Assembly: GCF_000424445.1 (NCBI RefSeq)
Contig: NZ_KE384187.1
Span: forward strand, 94,356-158,355
Source: Oribacterium sp. NK2B42
Lineage (GTDB): Bacteria; Bacillota; Clostridia; Lachnospirales; Lachnospiraceae
Length of the DNA stretch: 64,000 bases
Direction of reading: 5' to 3'
The stretch's first letter is position 1; every line of letters starts with the position of its first letter. Under the pieces are notes generated by a model. The model saw nothing but the letters and a program-made list of their open reading frames with translations, was not told where the DNA came from and ran no database searches. A program made the translations under genes and the position numbers. This document shows positions 33,224 to 43,120 of this stretch, one piece after another.

Positions 33224-34501
33224 ATGGCTGATTCATATAGAGAAAACAGAAAAAATGAGCTCAGGAGGAGAGTCGTTGATACAGAGACTCTCCGTGAGCG
33301 TGAACATAGGAAACACGAAGAGCGACAGGGCAAAAGGCCCCGTCGTTTCTTGGTGTTTTTGCTTATTATGATAACTGTCATGGTGATAGCTGCCGGAGGG
33401 TTTTATCTTGCTCACCGGCAATTCAGTGATTACAGTGTGAACTGGACAGTGGAATTTACGGCTCAGGAAGGCGCCATTGATTCGGATTATGAGGAATACT
33501 ACATTTATGCAGATGGTTTACTGAAGGTGACACGTGACGGAGCTTCCTACATCAATTCGGCAGGAAAGACCATTTGGAATCAGGCTTATGAAATGAGCCA
33601 TCCCTATGCCACTGTCAACGGAGAGTACTGTGCTATCGGAGACCAGGGTAAGACGGCTATCTTTATCATGAATTCTTCCGGTACTACAGGACAGGCAGAG
33701 ACTACTCTTCCCATAAGCAAACTTTCGGTTTCCGGAACCGGAGTTGTATATGCACTTATGGAGGATTCGGCATCAAGTCACATAGCTGTATTTACAAGAG
33801 AGGGTGCAGCCCTTGACATCAGCATTAAATCCATCCTTTCGGGAGATGGGTATCCTGTAGATATCAGTGTCTCACCGGATGGTACAGAGCTTATAGTCTC
33901 CTTCGTTGCTCTTGAAGGCGGAACAATTCAGAATAAGATTATTTTCTACAACCTTGATGAGATAGGACAAAATGCCGGAAATAATCGTGTTGTAGGTGGT
34001 TTTACAGAAGATTTTGCGGGACATCTCACAGGAAGAGTTCATTTCTCTGACAATACCTATGCCCAGGCATTTTATGACGGCGGTATAGCGTTTTTCAGCA
34101 CAAAGGTGCTTACAAGTCCTGAGCTTATCAATAACGTTGTCATATCTGAGGCCATGCGTGCCATAGCCTATTCCAAAGACTACGTCGGCGTTGTGACATT
34201 GAACTCCGATGACAGTGTTCAGGAGGCTTACAGGCTGACGGTTTACAGGACAAACGGGCAGACAGTATTCAGTACAGCTTTTTCCTTCAATATGTCAGGA
34301 TTTGATATAGACGGAGATAAAGTATTTTTATACAATGACAAGAGTTTGAGAATTTACGATATGAGTGGAAATATCAAGTTCGATGAGGATCTGGATATTC
34401 CGGTTTCGAAGGCCAGAGGAACCGCTAAACTCACAACCCCGCTTGGAATGGATGTTCTTGTGGGAAGCACCAGTCTGGTGGAATCCGTCAAACTTAAGTA
34501 A
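33224..34501 (+). CDS. DUF5711-type membrane-anchored protein with beta-propeller-like domain
   Basis: 425 aa: basic N-terminus (RKNELRRRVVDTETL...), one membrane helix (FLVFLLIMITVMVIAAGGFYL, about residues 43-63) and a repetitive beta-strand extracytoplasmic domain resembling a propeller. I recall the layout as DUF5711, function unknown. It sits between a nucleotidyltransferase and glucokinase gene. Family recall is moderate, membrane topology is clear. Confidence 0.72.
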   Translation: MADSYRENRKNELRRRVVDTETLREREHRKHEERQGKRPRRFLVFLLIMITVMVIAAGGFYLAHRQFSDYSVNWTVEFTAQEGAIDSDYEEYYIYADGLLKVTRDGASYINSAGKTIWNQAYEMSHPYATVNGEYCAIGDQGKTAIFIMNSSGTTGQAETTLPISKLSVSGTGVVYALMEDSASSHIAVFTREGAALDISIKSILSGDGYPVDISVSPDGTELIVSFVALEGGTIQNKIIFYNLDEIGQNAGNNRVVGGFTEDFAGHLTGRVHFSDNTYAQAFYDGGIAFFSTKVLTSPELINNVVISEAMRAIAYSKDYVGVVTLNSDDSVQEAYRLTVYRTNGQTVFSTAFSFNMSGFDIDGDKVFLYNDKSLRIYDMSGNIKFDEDLDIPVSKARGTAKLTTPLGMDVLVGSTSLVESVKLK

Positions 34502-34627
34502 GCAGACAATCCGGCTAAAACAAAGAATGTCGGATAAAGATAAAGAAGTCTGAACAGAGCCGATCGGATCTGCATGAAGTGTCAGATATTAAGGCTCAGG
34601 AAAAGGGTTAAAAGAGGAGGGTATGCT

Positions 34628-35581
34628 ATGAATCAGTATGTTGTTGGTGTAGATGTCGGAGGTACCACAGTAAAATGCGGTATTTTTGCTATCAATGGTG
34701 TTCTTATCGATAATTGGGAAGTACCAACAAGAAAAGAAGAGGAAGGCAAGTATATTCTTCCGGATGTGGCGGATTCCATAAAGGCTCATATGGCTGAGAA
34801 AAAGCTGGAGCTTGATGATATCGAAGGCATCGGCATCGGAGTTCCGGGTCCTGTACAGCCTGACGGTTACGTTCATGTATGTGTGAACCTTGGCTGGCAT
34901 GGACACTGGCCCGCAAAGGAAATGAGAGAGCTTATGGGCGGAAACATCAGATGTGCGGCAGGAAATGATGCCAATGTTGCGGCCCTTGGCGAAATGTGGC
35001 AGGGCGGTGGAAAAGGTCACAGCAATCTGCTTATGGTGACGCTGGGAACCGGTGTCGGCGGAGGTCTCATCATTGACGGACACATCATCCCGGGTGTTCA
35101 CGGAGCAGGAGCTGAAATAGGACATATACATGTCAGAGACGGTGAGCCGGAGAGCTGCAACTGCGGCGGTCACGGATGCCTTGAGCAGGTTGCCAGTGCC
35201 ACAGGAATAGTTCGTGAGGCAAAGCGTACTCTTGCGGTTTCAGAAGAGCCTTCTTCCATGAGAGATTTCGGAGATGCTCTCACAGCAAAGGATGTTTGCG
35301 ACTGTGCCAAGGCCGGGGATGCGCTCGCAGTTAAGAGCCTCGGAACAAGTCTTAGGTATCTTGCTCTTGTTATGGCACATGTATCTATGATATCCGATCC
35401 CGAGCTTTTCGTTATAGGCGGAGGAGTTTCAAAGGCAGGTCAGTATCTTGTGGATGTGACCAGAAAGTATTATGAAGAATTTACACCGCTCTTAAACAAA
35501 AAGGCAGATATCACTCTGGCAACCCTTGGAAATGATGCGGGAATTTACGGAAGTGCAAGACTTGTGCTTGGTAATGAATAA
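34628..35581 (+). CDS. glk: ROK-family glucokinase
   Basis: 317 aa. The ATP-binding DVGGTTVKCGIF, sugar-site EIGHIHVRDGEPE and zinc-binding CNCGGHGCLEQ motifs are all present, the last placing it in the ROK family with glucokinases. It phosphorylates glucose in the cytoplasm. AGAGGAGGG precedes ATG 34628, so the upstream in-frame ATG at 34574 is not used. A histidine kinase starts 9 bases after its stop. Confidence 0.92.
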   Translation: MNQYVVGVDVGGTTVKCGIFAINGVLIDNWEVPTRKEEEGKYILPDVADSIKAHMAEKKLELDDIEGIGIGVPGPVQPDGYVHVCVNLGWHGHWPAKEMRELMGGNIRCAAGNDANVAALGEMWQGGGKGHSNLLMVTLGTGVGGGLIIDGHIIPGVHGAGAEIGHIHVRDGEPESCNCGGHGCLEQVASATGIVREAKRTLAVSEEPSSMRDFGDALTAKDVCDCAKAGDALAVKSLGTSLRYLALVMAHVSMISDPELFVIGGGVSKAGQYLVDVTRKYYEEFTPLLNKKADITLATLGNDAGIYGSARLVLGNE

Positions 35582-35590
35582 TACGAAACA

Positions 35591-37000
35591 TTGAAGAAAT
35601 CATTATTTTTGAAATTTATAGCGGCATATATCATATTTGGTGTGCTGGGCTTCTCTGTTGTGGCCATTCTGTCCTCCAGGCTGACATACAGGTATCTGGT
35701 TCAGGAGAGGGCCAACAGCCTTTACAGTGAGGCAACCCTTATCGCCACAACGTACTCTGAAACAAAGGATACAAGTCTCAGTGAGGCGGTGGTTACCGAA
35801 CAGATGAATGCAGTTTCCACCTTCCTGGACGCAGACATCTGGATCGTGGATCGTAGCGGAGTGATCCTAAGTGATGCAGGTAAGGAGGGATACAAGGGAC
35901 AGCAGATAGAGGCCTTTGATACTACCCGTACCGGTACCAGGTATGAGGTCGGAACCTATCATGACATGTTTCAGTCGGAAGTGCTTACGGTCATGGCACC
36001 CGTGACCAGGGACTATGTGACCAATGGCTATGTAATCATTCACAATTCCGTAGACAATATCCTTTCATCACAGTATGAGATATTGAATATTGTTTACATA
36101 ACAGCACTCATCATATTTATATTGTCTCTGTTCATCCTGGTGGTGTTCTATGTCATTGTATACAAACCCCTCAACAAGATAACCGTCGGAGCCACTAAGT
36201 ATGCAGCCGGAGACTACAGCTATAAGATAGAAACAAAGTCCGGAGACGAAATGGGATATCTTGCAGAGACCCTTAATTTCATGTCGGATGAGATTTCAAA
36301 GGCAGATGACTATCAGAGACAGTTCATTGCCAATGTAAGTCATGATTTCAGATCTCCCCTGACCTCCATAAAAGGATATCTTGAGGCCATACTTGACGGA
36401 ACAGTTCCAAAGGAGCTTGAGGAAAAGTATCTAAAGAGACTTATCTCCGAGACAGAGAGACTCACAAAGCTTACCCAGTCAATGCTCAATCTCGGTACTC
36501 TTGATAAAAAGGGCTTTCTCAGCAGGACAAACTTTGACATTAACAGAGTCATAAGAGATGTCTGTGCCAGCTTTGAAATGACCTGCCAGCAAAAAGAAAT
36601 AGTCTTTGAACTTACCTTTGCGGAAAAGAAAGAAATGGTCTATGGTGATTACCCGAAGATACAGCAGGTACTCTACAACCTTATAGATAATGCTTTGAAG
36701 TTCAGTAATCCGAAGTCCTCCATCAAGATCACTACCGGATCAAGAGCAAGCAAAGTATTTATCTCAGTAAAGGATACCGGTATCGGTATTCCTAAAAAAG
36801 ACGTACAGAAAATCTGGGACAGATTCTACAAAGCAGACCAGTCCCGAGGCAAGGACAAACACGGCACCGGCCTCGGCCTCAGCATAGTGAAATCAATCAT
36901 CAACGCCCATGGCGAAAATATTGATTGCATTTCAACAGAGGGTGTAGGTACAGAGTTTGTTTTTACTTTACCCGTCGCGTATTATCCGGAGCAGGAATAA
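35591..37000 (+). CDS. Sensor histidine kinase (HAMP, HisKA, HATPase)
   Basis: 469 aa with two membrane helices (about 8-28 and 168-192) flanking an extracellular sensor, a HAMP linker, H-box NVSHDFRSPLTSIKGYL with phospho-acceptor His251, N-box NLIDNALKF and G-boxes DTGIGIP and GTGLGLSI. The start is a TTG at 35591 nine bases after glk without a clear ribosome site. It ends 44 bases from the stop of a response regulator on the other strand, its likely partner. Confidence 0.9.
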   Translation: MKKSLFLKFIAAYIIFGVLGFSVVAILSSRLTYRYLVQERANSLYSEATLIATTYSETKDTSLSEAVVTEQMNAVSTFLDADIWIVDRSGVILSDAGKEGYKGQQIEAFDTTRTGTRYEVGTYHDMFQSEVLTVMAPVTRDYVTNGYVIIHNSVDNILSSQYEILNIVYITALIIFILSLFILVVFYVIVYKPLNKITVGATKYAAGDYSYKIETKSGDEMGYLAETLNFMSDEISKADDYQRQFIANVSHDFRSPLTSIKGYLEAILDGTVPKELEEKYLKRLISETERLTKLTQSMLNLGTLDKKGFLSRTNFDINRVIRDVCASFEMTCQQKEIVFELTFAEKKEMVYGDYPKIQQVLYNLIDNALKFSNPKSSIKITTGSRASKVFISVKDTGIGIPKKDVQKIWDRFYKADQSRGKDKHGTGLGLSIVKSIINAHGENIDCISTEGVGTEFVFTLPVAYYPEQE

Positions 37001-37044
37001 GCCCACCCCTTGCATTTTCTGTCCCATTTCATAACTATCCGGTT

Positions 37045-37794
37045 TCAACCAACTCTGAACTTATACCCGATGCCCCAAACTGTCGAAATCTCCCACTCGG
37101 TGTTGCCGGAGATCTTTTCGCGAAGCCTCTTGATGTGAACATCCACGGTGCGGCTGTCTCCTGCGAACTCGTAGCCCCAGATATGATCAAGAAGCTGTTC
37201 GCGGGTGAAAACCTGATTCGGAGATGAAGCCAGGAAGAACAGGAGCTCCAGCTCCTTTGGCGGCATCTCGATGGCGTGGCCTTTGAAGAACACGGAATAG
37301 TTTGTTTTATTGATGATGAGATCCGTATACTCGATGTAGTTACCGCTTCGAAGAGCTTCTTCGCCTTCGCTTACGGCATGGCTTCGTACAGAATCCGTTG
37401 AAGCCGTTGTCTGCTCCTGCTTGTGCTGGTATCTTCTGAGAACAGCCTTAACACGAGCCACAAGCTCTTTGGATTCGAAAGGCTTTATCATGTAATCGTC
37501 GGCTCCAAGCTCAAGACCAAGTACCTTGTCAAAGGTTTCGCCCTTTGCGGAAAGCATGATCACCGGAACCTGACTTGCGGTGCGAAGTCTTCTGCACACT
37601 TCATAACCGTCGATGCCCGGAAGCATGAGGTCGAGAATCACAAGATTCGGTTTGTATTCAGGAAAAAGCCTGAGAGCTTCCTCGCCGTCTTCGGCACACA
37701 TGGTGTCGAACATTTCCTTTTCTAGATATAAGGAGATGAGCTCCGATATATTAGAGTCATCATCTACAATCATAATTCTTTGTTTTTCAGCCAT
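37045..37794 (-). CDS. OmpR/PhoB-family response regulator
   Basis: 249 aa. Receiver domain with acidic pocket VDDDSN and phosphorylated Asp55 in NLVILDLMLPG, then a winged-helix DNA-binding domain (LELLFFLASSPNQVFTREQLLDHIWGY and VDVHIKRLREKI). A charged linker (about 125-150) carries a poly-Glu/Ser/Gln stretch. It is convergent with the histidine kinase gene at 35,591, an arrangement less usual than a same-strand pair. Starts at ATG 37794 with AGGGGAGG upstream. Confidence 0.92.
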   Translation of the reverse strand: MAEKQRIMIVDDDSNISELISLYLEKEMFDTMCAEDGEEALRLFPEYKPNLVILDLMLPGIDGYEVCRRLRTASQVPVIMLSAKGETFDKVLGLELGADDYMIKPFESKELVARVKAVLRRYQHKQEQTTASTDSVRSHAVSEGEEALRSGNYIEYTDLIINKTNYSVFFKGHAIEMPPKELELLFFLASSPNQVFTREQLLDHIWGYEFAGDSRTVDVHIKRLREKISGNTEWEISTVWGIGYKFRVG

Positions 37795-37900
37795 TTTCCC
37801 TCCCCTGAGTCAGACCTGATAAGATTTTTTCCTTACTATTTTGTGACAGCTTTCATGAAACGGCAATTATTTGCTCTTAAGAGCATAACCAGAGACCGGC

Positions 37901-40393
37901 TCACTTTTTAAAAACTACAATGGTAACACCATCCTGGCCTTCGCCGAACTCTCCCAGACGGAAAGACTCAACGTACTTCAGCTTTTTAAGCTGCTGGTGA
38001 ACTGCCTTCCTGAGGGCGCCGGTTCCTCTCCCGTGGACCACACGGGCCTGCGGAATATGAGAAAGGTAGGCGTCGTCCAGATATTTCTGGAGTTCGGGAA
38101 TGGCTTCGGCTGTGGTCATGCCGATGAGATTGATCTCGGGAGATATGCCCATGGTCTTCTGCATGCGGATATCACCGCCGGAGGTGCTGCCTTTCTTTTT
38201 TCTGCCCATATTTTCAAGTCCGGGACCTGTTACCTTGCCGGAGTCCACAAGTTCTATATCCCTTACGGATACCTTGGTGCGAATGATTCCGGCGGTTACA
38301 TAAAGCTCTCCTTTATGATCCGGAAGCGTGGATACTGTAGCATTGATATCCATTGATGCAACATGAACGGTATCGCCGATGCGAAGACTCTTGGCGGAAA
38401 CTGGCTTTGACGGCCCCTTGATCTTCTGGGATACTGACATGCTTGCCTGGGTATCCTTCAGCTTTTTGTTCAGGGCTGAACGTGTCTTCTCGGCTTCAAG
38501 AGTGGCGGCTCCGTTCTGCTCCTGACGTCTCAGTTCTTTAACTATGCTGTCTGCGGTTTCCTTTGCGTCCTGGAGTATCTGAGAGGCTTCCTCGCGGGCC
38601 TTCTGGAGTATCTTGTCACGACCCTTTTCGACGCCCTTGGAGTTCTCTCTTGCACGTCTCTTGTATTCCTCGATCTCTGCTTTATAGCGTTCGATCTCCT
38701 GTTTTTCACGTTCTATGGTTACGCGGCTTTCTTCAAGACTCGCGATAACATCTTCAAACTTAACATCCTCCTTCTCGAGGCGGCTCTTTGCATCATCGAT
38801 GATGTAACCCGGAAGGCCCAGCTTCTGTGATATGGCGAAGGCATTGGACTTGCCCGGGATACCTATGAGCAGTCGATAGGTGGGGCTTAATGTTGTCACA
38901 TCAAACTCGCAGGAAGCATTTTCAACACCGGGAGTTGAGAGGGCATAAACCTTTATTTCTGCATAATGAGTGGTGGCAACAGTCCTGGTCTTCATGTTGT
39001 GAAGGAAATTAAGTATTGCCATGGCAAGGGCGGCACCTTCCGTGGGGTCGGTTCCGGCACCAAGCTCGTCGAAGAGACAAAGGCTGTGACTGTCTGCCTT
39101 TTCAAGTATCTTAACCGTGTTTGTCATGTGCGCAGAGAAGGTGGACAGGCTCTGTTCGATAGACTGTTCGTCACCGATATCTGCGAAAATTTCCTCGAAA
39201 ACAGAAAGCTCGGAGCCCTCGGAGGCCGGAATGAAAAGTCCGGACTGTCCCATGAGCTGGAAAAGACCAATGGTCTTAAGGCAAACGGTTTTACCGCCGG
39301 TATTTGGACCCGTGATGACCAGCATGTCGAAATCCTTACCGAGATAAACGGTAGTGGGAACCACCTTCTTTGGATCGATAAGCGGATGCCGTCCGTTAAG
39401 GATGGAAATGTAGTACTTATTGTTAAGCTTCGGCATGGTGGCATGCATGGACTCTGCAAATTTTGCCTTTGCAAATACAAAATCCAGATGTGCCAGAATT
39501 GCGATATCGTTCCTTATGGTTTCTGTATGAGGCATGAGGGATCCGGATAATGCTTCCAGAACCTTCTCAATCTCTTTCTTTTCTTCTGCCTCCAGTTCCT
39601 TTATGTCATTGTTAAGCTTCACGATGCTCATGGGCTCTATGAATAATGTTGACCCCGTTGAGCTCTGGTCGTGAACCATGCCCTGAAAGCTTGATTTATA
39701 TTCTGCCTTTACCGGAAGACAGTAACGTCCGTCGCGCATGGTAATGACTGCGTCCTGAAGCATTGATCTCGAGCTGTTGAGAATGCTGTTGAGAGAAGTG
39801 TGGATGCGCTCCTCGAAAACGTGCTTCTTTTTACGCACGGAAAAAAGACCGGCACTGGCATCGTCAGCAACGGTGTCCTCGGAAAGGATACATCTGGTTA
39901 TCTCTTTATTCACCTGAGACAGGGGTTCAATGTCTCTGAAGTAGCCGGATAAACTATCGTCAGCTACAGTGTCCTTCAGCTTCTCCGGATCCTGCTGATT
40001 TTTCGTGTAGTGAGCATTAAGCCGGACAGCTCTCGGTACAGGCTTCTTTTCCTCCGGTGCCTTCTCGGAGTCTCTTGCATAGGCTTTTGCACGACCCGCG
40101 GCAGTGAGCACTCCGCTTATCTGAAGGAGCTCCGGTATGGAAAGAGATGCAGCTATATCGAGTCGCTTGAGACTGTCATTTACATCCCTGACTCCCGAGA
40201 AGGAGATATTGCCATGAAGCCCCAGACGAAGCAGGGCGGCATCTGTTTCCAGAAGGTTCTGCTCAATCTCGTTAATGTCTACAGAGGGTAAAAGCTCCTT
40301 AACCAGCTGCTTACCCATGGGAGAGTTTGCATATCCCTCCAGGCGTTCTTTTATTTTATTAAATTCCAATGTATTTAAAGCTTTATCATTCAT
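37901..40393 (-). CDS. mutS2: Endonuclease MutS2
   Basis: 830 aa. The MutS-like ATPase has Walker A GPNTGGKTVCLKT and the usual LFDELGAGTDPTEGAALA; a coiled arm follows (about 515-640), and a C-terminal Smr domain has the VHGRGTGALRKAV motif. MutS2 proteins limit recombination and rescue collided ribosomes (known in Bacillus). The start ATG at 40393 (MNDKALNTLEF) matches family starts but has no ribosome site; TATACT lies 8 bases ahead, so its mRNA may be leaderless. Confidence 0.95.
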   Translation of the reverse strand: MNDKALNTLEFNKIKERLEGYANSPMGKQLVKELLPSVDINEIEQNLLETDAALLRLGLHGNISFSGVRDVNDSLKRLDIAASLSIPELLQISGVLTAAGRAKAYARDSEKAPEEKKPVPRAVRLNAHYTKNQQDPEKLKDTVADDSLSGYFRDIEPLSQVNKEITRCILSEDTVADDASAGLFSVRKKKHVFEERIHTSLNSILNSSRSMLQDAVITMRDGRYCLPVKAEYKSSFQGMVHDQSSTGSTLFIEPMSIVKLNNDIKELEAEEKKEIEKVLEALSGSLMPHTETIRNDIAILAHLDFVFAKAKFAESMHATMPKLNNKYYISILNGRHPLIDPKKVVPTTVYLGKDFDMLVITGPNTGGKTVCLKTIGLFQLMGQSGLFIPASEGSELSVFEEIFADIGDEQSIEQSLSTFSAHMTNTVKILEKADSHSLCLFDELGAGTDPTEGAALAMAILNFLHNMKTRTVATTHYAEIKVYALSTPGVENASCEFDVTTLSPTYRLLIGIPGKSNAFAISQKLGLPGYIIDDAKSRLEKEDVKFEDVIASLEESRVTIEREKQEIERYKAEIEEYKRRARENSKGVEKGRDKILQKAREEASQILQDAKETADSIVKELRRQEQNGAATLEAEKTRSALNKKLKDTQASMSVSQKIKGPSKPVSAKSLRIGDTVHVASMDINATVSTLPDHKGELYVTAGIIRTKVSVRDIELVDSGKVTGPGLENMGRKKKGSTSGGDIRMQKTMGISPEINLIGMTTAEAIPELQKYLDDAYLSHIPQARVVHGRGTGALRKAVHQQLKKLKYVESFRLGEFGEGQDGVTIVVFKK

Positions 40394-40448
40394 AAAATTC
40401 AGTATATCAAATGAGAAAGGCTTTTGCCACTTGCTAAACGCGGAATTC

Positions 40449-40475
40449 TATCGGGGACGGTTCTGACCGGAATTC
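40449..40475. repeat. Half copy of the REP-like palindrome
   Basis: ATCGGGGACGGTTCTGACCGG matches one arm of the REP-like palindromes at 14,333 and 43,077 but the second arm is missing. It lies in the divergent region between mutS2 and the HtrA-like gene. Confidence 0.6.
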
Positions 40476-40488
40476 CGTTTTCACTTTC

Positions 40489-40517
40489 TTGCGTGTATAA
40501 GACAGGTTGTATATAAT
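40489..40517 (+). promoter_or_regulatory. Promoter of the HtrA-like gene
   Basis: TTGCGT (40489-40494), 17 bases, then TATAAT (40512-40517). The first base after the usual start distance is about 40524-40525, which is the ATG of the gene, so translation may be leaderless. Confidence 0.7.
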
Positions 40518-40524
40518 AGGTGCT

Positions 40525-41856
40525 ATGGGAGAAAACGACTTTATAAAAGAGAATATCGTGGGACGGAAAGAGGGCTGGAAAAAGACCACCAGACACTATA
40601 TCAGGGTCGCTTTTTCGGCACTTTTATTTGGTGTACTCAGTGCAGGAACCTTTGCGGCTACGAGACCTTTGTTTTCCGACTTTTTCCATAATGAAGAGCA
40701 GGAAACCGTGAAATTCGAGACGGAACCGGTAACGGAGGAGACAGAATCGGAAACCGAAACTGAGCCGGAAACCCAGACTGAGACTACAGAAGAGGTTACG
40801 GAACCGCCTGAGACAGAAACCACCGCAGAGACGGTACCTATAGAAGAAGTAGTAAGGGACGAGGTTCGTAAATACGAGTACAATATCGAAGATTACAAGC
40901 GCCTGAACAACACTTTAAAACAGGTGGCCCTCAGCGCTGACTATGCTCTTACTGAGGTCAGAAGCCGTGTTACGGATACGGATCTTTTCGGAGAGCATGT
41001 AAAATCCGGCAGCAGTGCCTCCGGTGTGATCATTGCCAGAACCTCGGGAGAGATTCTCATACTGACAACGGACTCGGTTCTTAAGGATGCCGGTGATATA
41101 GAGGTTGTATTCTACGGCGGCAGAACCTACAGCGCTTCGGTCAAGGCTGTTGATGAAACGGATGGAATAGCGGTAGTCACAGTTCCGTTATCAACCATCA
41201 CCTTCAGGGACAGTCAGGTTATCAAAAACATCGATATCGGTGATTCGTCAATGCTTCAGAGAGGAGATATGATCCTTGCGGTGGGAGCTCCTGCCGGAAC
41301 CTATGGATCATCCACCGTGGGGTCGGTAGCTTCGGTTTCCTACGATGAGATCCAGGTAGACGGCTATTTTAAGGATATGATCGCAGATGTAGACATTGAC
41401 CCGAAGTATGGAAGCTTTGTTATAAATACAGCCGGAGAGCTGGTGGGATGGTTCGGTTCGAATGAAGGCGATGCAGAGGGCTATCACCGGATAAAGGGTA
41501 TTTCGGATTATCTTGACGAGATTGAAACCATCTCCAATGGTACCAGATATCCGTTCCTGGGTATCAGGGCTCAGGAGCTCACATCGGATATTACCGATGC
41601 AATTCCTGAGGCGGATTTTCCGAAGAAGGGGCTGTATATCCAGTCCTGCATCAAGAATTCCCCTTCCTATAATGCCGGCATTCAGAATGGGGATGTCCTT
41701 GTGAAGATCAATGATGAAGAGATCGGCAGCATGGCTGACTATGAGACTGCATTAAGAAAACTCACAGGGGAAGAGCAGGCTGTGATCACCATCATGAGAC
41801 AAAACGGGTCCGGATACCAGGAGGCTGATTTCAGGGTGACCGTTGCGGGAAGATAA
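40525..41856 (+). CDS. Membrane-anchored HtrA-like protein with PDZ domain, catalytic residues lost
   Basis: 443 aa: one membrane helix (about residues 25-45), a Glu/Thr-rich stalk, a trypsin-like domain and a PDZ domain (about 335-440). The usual catalytic sites are changed: the His of the NNHV motif is Ser (TTDSVLKD), the GNSGG serine block reads KYGSF, while the Asp in ETDGIAVV stays. It should be non-proteolytic and act by binding peptides. A GTG at 40558 with AAAGAG ahead is an alternative start. See findings. Confidence 0.82.
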   Translation: MGENDFIKENIVGRKEGWKKTTRHYIRVAFSALLFGVLSAGTFAATRPLFSDFFHNEEQETVKFETEPVTEETESETETEPETQTETTEEVTEPPETETTAETVPIEEVVRDEVRKYEYNIEDYKRLNNTLKQVALSADYALTEVRSRVTDTDLFGEHVKSGSSASGVIIARTSGEILILTTDSVLKDAGDIEVVFYGGRTYSASVKAVDETDGIAVVTVPLSTITFRDSQVIKNIDIGDSSMLQRGDMILAVGAPAGTYGSSTVGSVASVSYDEIQVDGYFKDMIADVDIDPKYGSFVINTAGELVGWFGSNEGDAEGYHRIKGISDYLDEIETISNGTRYPFLGIRAQELTSDITDAIPEADFPKKGLYIQSCIKNSPSYNAGIQNGDVLVKINDEEIGSMADYETALRKLTGEEQAVITIMRQNGSGYQEADFRVTVAGR

Positions 41857-41989
41857 AAAACATGGTAGTATGAGCACCGTGCCAACGCCGGGGGCAGATG
41901 TAATACCCGCGGGTAAGAGAATAAGTTTCCTGTGCGGTAGCGGCTCTTAAACAAAATGATCAACCAAACTAATTAGAAAGACAGAATCT

Positions 41990-43015
41990 ATGGAAATAAA
42001 CGAATTTTTTAAAGAAATGAATGGGGATTCCGCAGGAGCGGCGGGAATGAGATTTATCGAAAATTTTTATGACGGAGCAAGGGTTTCGGATGTATATCTC
42101 GTAAAGACAAAGAATGCTGCTCTTACAAAAAACGGTAAAGAGTATCTCAATGTAATACTTCAGGACAGAACAGGTCAGGTGGATGCCAAGGTCTGGGAGC
42201 CCAATTCTCCGGGAATCAGCGATTTTGATGTGCTGGATTATGTTTATGTAGAGGGTAATGTTACTGTTTACAACGGCAGCAACCAGTTAAGCATTCAGAG
42301 ACTGAGAGTTGCAAAGGAAGGCTCCTATGATCCGAAGAATTACCTTCCGGTGTCATCAAGACCTGCAGAGGAGATGGAAGCATCCCTCAGTCAGTTAATA
42401 AAATCTGTTAAGAATCCGTATCTCAGCAGACTGTTAAATATCATATTTATGGAGGATGCGGATTTTCATAAGAAATTCATGCTTCACAGTGCGGCGAAGT
42501 CGGTACATCATGGTTACGTGGGAGGCCTTGCGGAGCATACATTATCAGTGGCAGGCATATGCGATGATTTTGCCAGACGCTATCCCGATCTTCACAGGGA
42601 TCTGTTAGTTACTGCGGCTCTCTGCCATGATATCGGCAAGGTAAGGGAGCTTACAGCATTTCCGAGAAATGATTACAGTGATGAGGGTCAGCTTATCGGG
42701 CATATCGTTATCGGATACCAGAGGATAACGGAGGTTGCAGGCAGCATCGAAGGATTCCCTCCAACTCTTGCTGCGGAGCTTGGGCACTGTATCCTCGCTC
42801 ATCACGGGGAGCTTGAGTTTGGTTCACCAAAGAAGCCGGCACTTATGGAGGCCATGGCTCTGTCCTTTGCGGACAATGTTGATGCCAAGCTTGAGACCAT
42901 GAGAGAGGCTCTTGACGCTGCGGATAAGAACGGAAAGTCAACAGAAGGAGACGGATGGATAGGATTTAACCGTCTTATCGATTCAAATATGAGAAGAACA
43001 AGCAGCGAGTCCTGA
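41990..43015 (+). CDS. yhaM: 3'-5' exoribonuclease YhaM family (OB fold plus HD domain)
   Basis: 341 aa. An N-terminal OB-fold (about residues 25-110, VILQDRTGQVDAKVWEP) is followed by an HD phosphohydrolase domain with HHGYVGGLAEHTLSV and CHDIGKVREL. This combination is that of YhaM, a cytoplasmic 3'-5' exonuclease that trims RNA (and DNA) in Bacillus. The ribosome site upstream is weak (AGAAAG). Family assignment is strong. Confidence 0.92.
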   Translation: MEINEFFKEMNGDSAGAAGMRFIENFYDGARVSDVYLVKTKNAALTKNGKEYLNVILQDRTGQVDAKVWEPNSPGISDFDVLDYVYVEGNVTVYNGSNQLSIQRLRVAKEGSYDPKNYLPVSSRPAEEMEASLSQLIKSVKNPYLSRLLNIIFMEDADFHKKFMLHSAAKSVHHGYVGGLAEHTLSVAGICDDFARRYPDLHRDLLVTAALCHDIGKVRELTAFPRNDYSDEGQLIGHIVIGYQRITEVAGSIEGFPPTLAAELGHCILAHHGELEFGSPKKPALMEAMALSFADNVDAKLETMREALDAADKNGKSTEGDGWIGFNRLIDSNMRRTSSES

Positions 43016-43076
43016 AAAAGGGCTCGTTTTTTTGTACTCCTGACGGTGCACGTTTCTGACTGGTTCAGGTCCTGAA

Positions 43077-43120
43077 TCCATCGGGGAATGTTCTCGCCGG
43101 CGAGAACATTCCCCGATGGA
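43077..43120. repeat. REP-like palindrome, copy 3 (perfect)
   Basis: TCCATCGGGGAATGTTCTCG plus CC and its exact complement form a 44-bp perfect palindrome. Compared with copy 1 the stem differs by GAATG/CATTC in place of GACGG/CCGTC, a compensatory change. It follows the YhaM gene and could act as a transcript end. Confidence 0.92.
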
